Of a DNA stretch of 64,000 nucleotides, positions 63,854 through 64,000 are shown piece by piece. Positions within the stretch are counted from its first letter, which is position 1, and each line of letters opens with the position of its first letter. The notes beneath the pieces were generated by a model. It was not told the origin of the DNA. It saw only the letters and a program-made list of their open reading frames with translations, and ran no database searches. A program made the position numbers and the translations under genes. Origin of the DNA: Brachycybe producta (lineage: Eukaryota > Arthropoda > Diplopoda > Playtdesmida > Andrognathidae); assembly GCA_036925085.1 (NCBI GenBank), contig JAUPFP010000017.1:4166960-4230959 (forward strand), written 5' to 3'.

Positions 63854-63912
63854 CTAGAAAACAACATATTTATTAATAACATATGAATAAGAAATAAAAA
63901 GTTTAGAAATAC

Positions 63913-64000
63913 CATTTTGTGTAAGTTTCGTTGAACACAATAAAGTAGTAACAAAAACCGTCTCTTTCATGCTTCGTTGATAAATTTGATTTCCAAAGTA
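63913..64000 (-). CDS. DOCK3/4: DOCK-B family GEF, exon (5' end outside the window)
   Basis: Donor GTATTTCTAA at 63912. Reads KETVFVTTLLCSTKLTQN, matching the DOCK motif (S)TL(L/I)CSTKLTQN that precedes V(D)LL.LLKW. Phase 1 end joins the next exon exactly. The exon runs off the right edge; residues before about KET are weakly matched. Confidence 0.88.

Overview
The window is animal nuclear DNA. It is A+T-rich, has GT-AG spliceosomal introns, and is crowded with nested transposons. The only host gene I can support is a DOCK-family guanine nucleotide exchange factor, closest by eye to the DOCK-B (DOCK3/DOCK4/Sponge) subgroup. It lies on the minus strand and spans the whole window. Eight exons with consistent splice phases can be read: 64000-63913 (partial), 63853-63756, 43734-43642, 43579-43479, 5098-4750, 4629-4484, 4408-4313 and 4208-4015. 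One more weak candidate exon lies at 42308-42270. The mix of a DOCK-B gene with gypsy, Penelope-like, Helitron and foldback elements suggests an invertebrate, perhaps a lophotrochozoan such as a mollusc, but the sequence does not fix the taxon.

The rest is two very large introns (about 38 kb and 20 kb) and flanking introns filled with mobile DNA. Positions 1-3104 hold a truncated non-LTR element, a gypsy fragment and a solo LTR. Positions 5723-20882 hold head-to-tail non-autonomous Helitrons. One of these contains a hAT-like element (8-bp duplication CATGTATG), which in turn contains a 12-kb gypsy element (element A, 4-bp duplication TTAT). Positions 20887-26800 hold microsatellites, a degenerate TTTGCCCTAAA-type repeat, a Tc1/mariner remnant and several MITE-like inverted repeats. 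Positions 26805-41180 are a second gypsy element (B2, duplication TTAT), itself carrying a Helitron and another gypsy-like element (C). Positions 41395-44460 hold two more LTR copies, a 20-bp minisatellite and two exons. Positions 44692-50059 are a Penelope-like element split by a foldback element with long inverted arms. Positions 50971-60469 are a young minus-strand gypsy-type element (B3, duplication TAAC). Positions 61020-62560 hold a decayed non-LTR element.

The most unusual content is in the gypsy group. Elements A and B belong to related families: same TGGTGGAGGTG primer site, 4-bp duplications, LTRs ending in ACA. Both carry a long accessory reading frame (about 725-750 codons) between pol and the 3' LTR, or where pol should be. 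The C-terminal parts of the A and B proteins look homologous, and I do not recognise the family. In B3 the gag frame (583 codons) and the accessory frame (725 codons) are intact and the two LTRs differ only by one CT dinucleotide, yet reverse transcriptase, RNase H and integrase are absent. B2 and C also lack the pol core. This points to a pol-less lineage mobilised in trans that keeps Gag plus the unknown protein.
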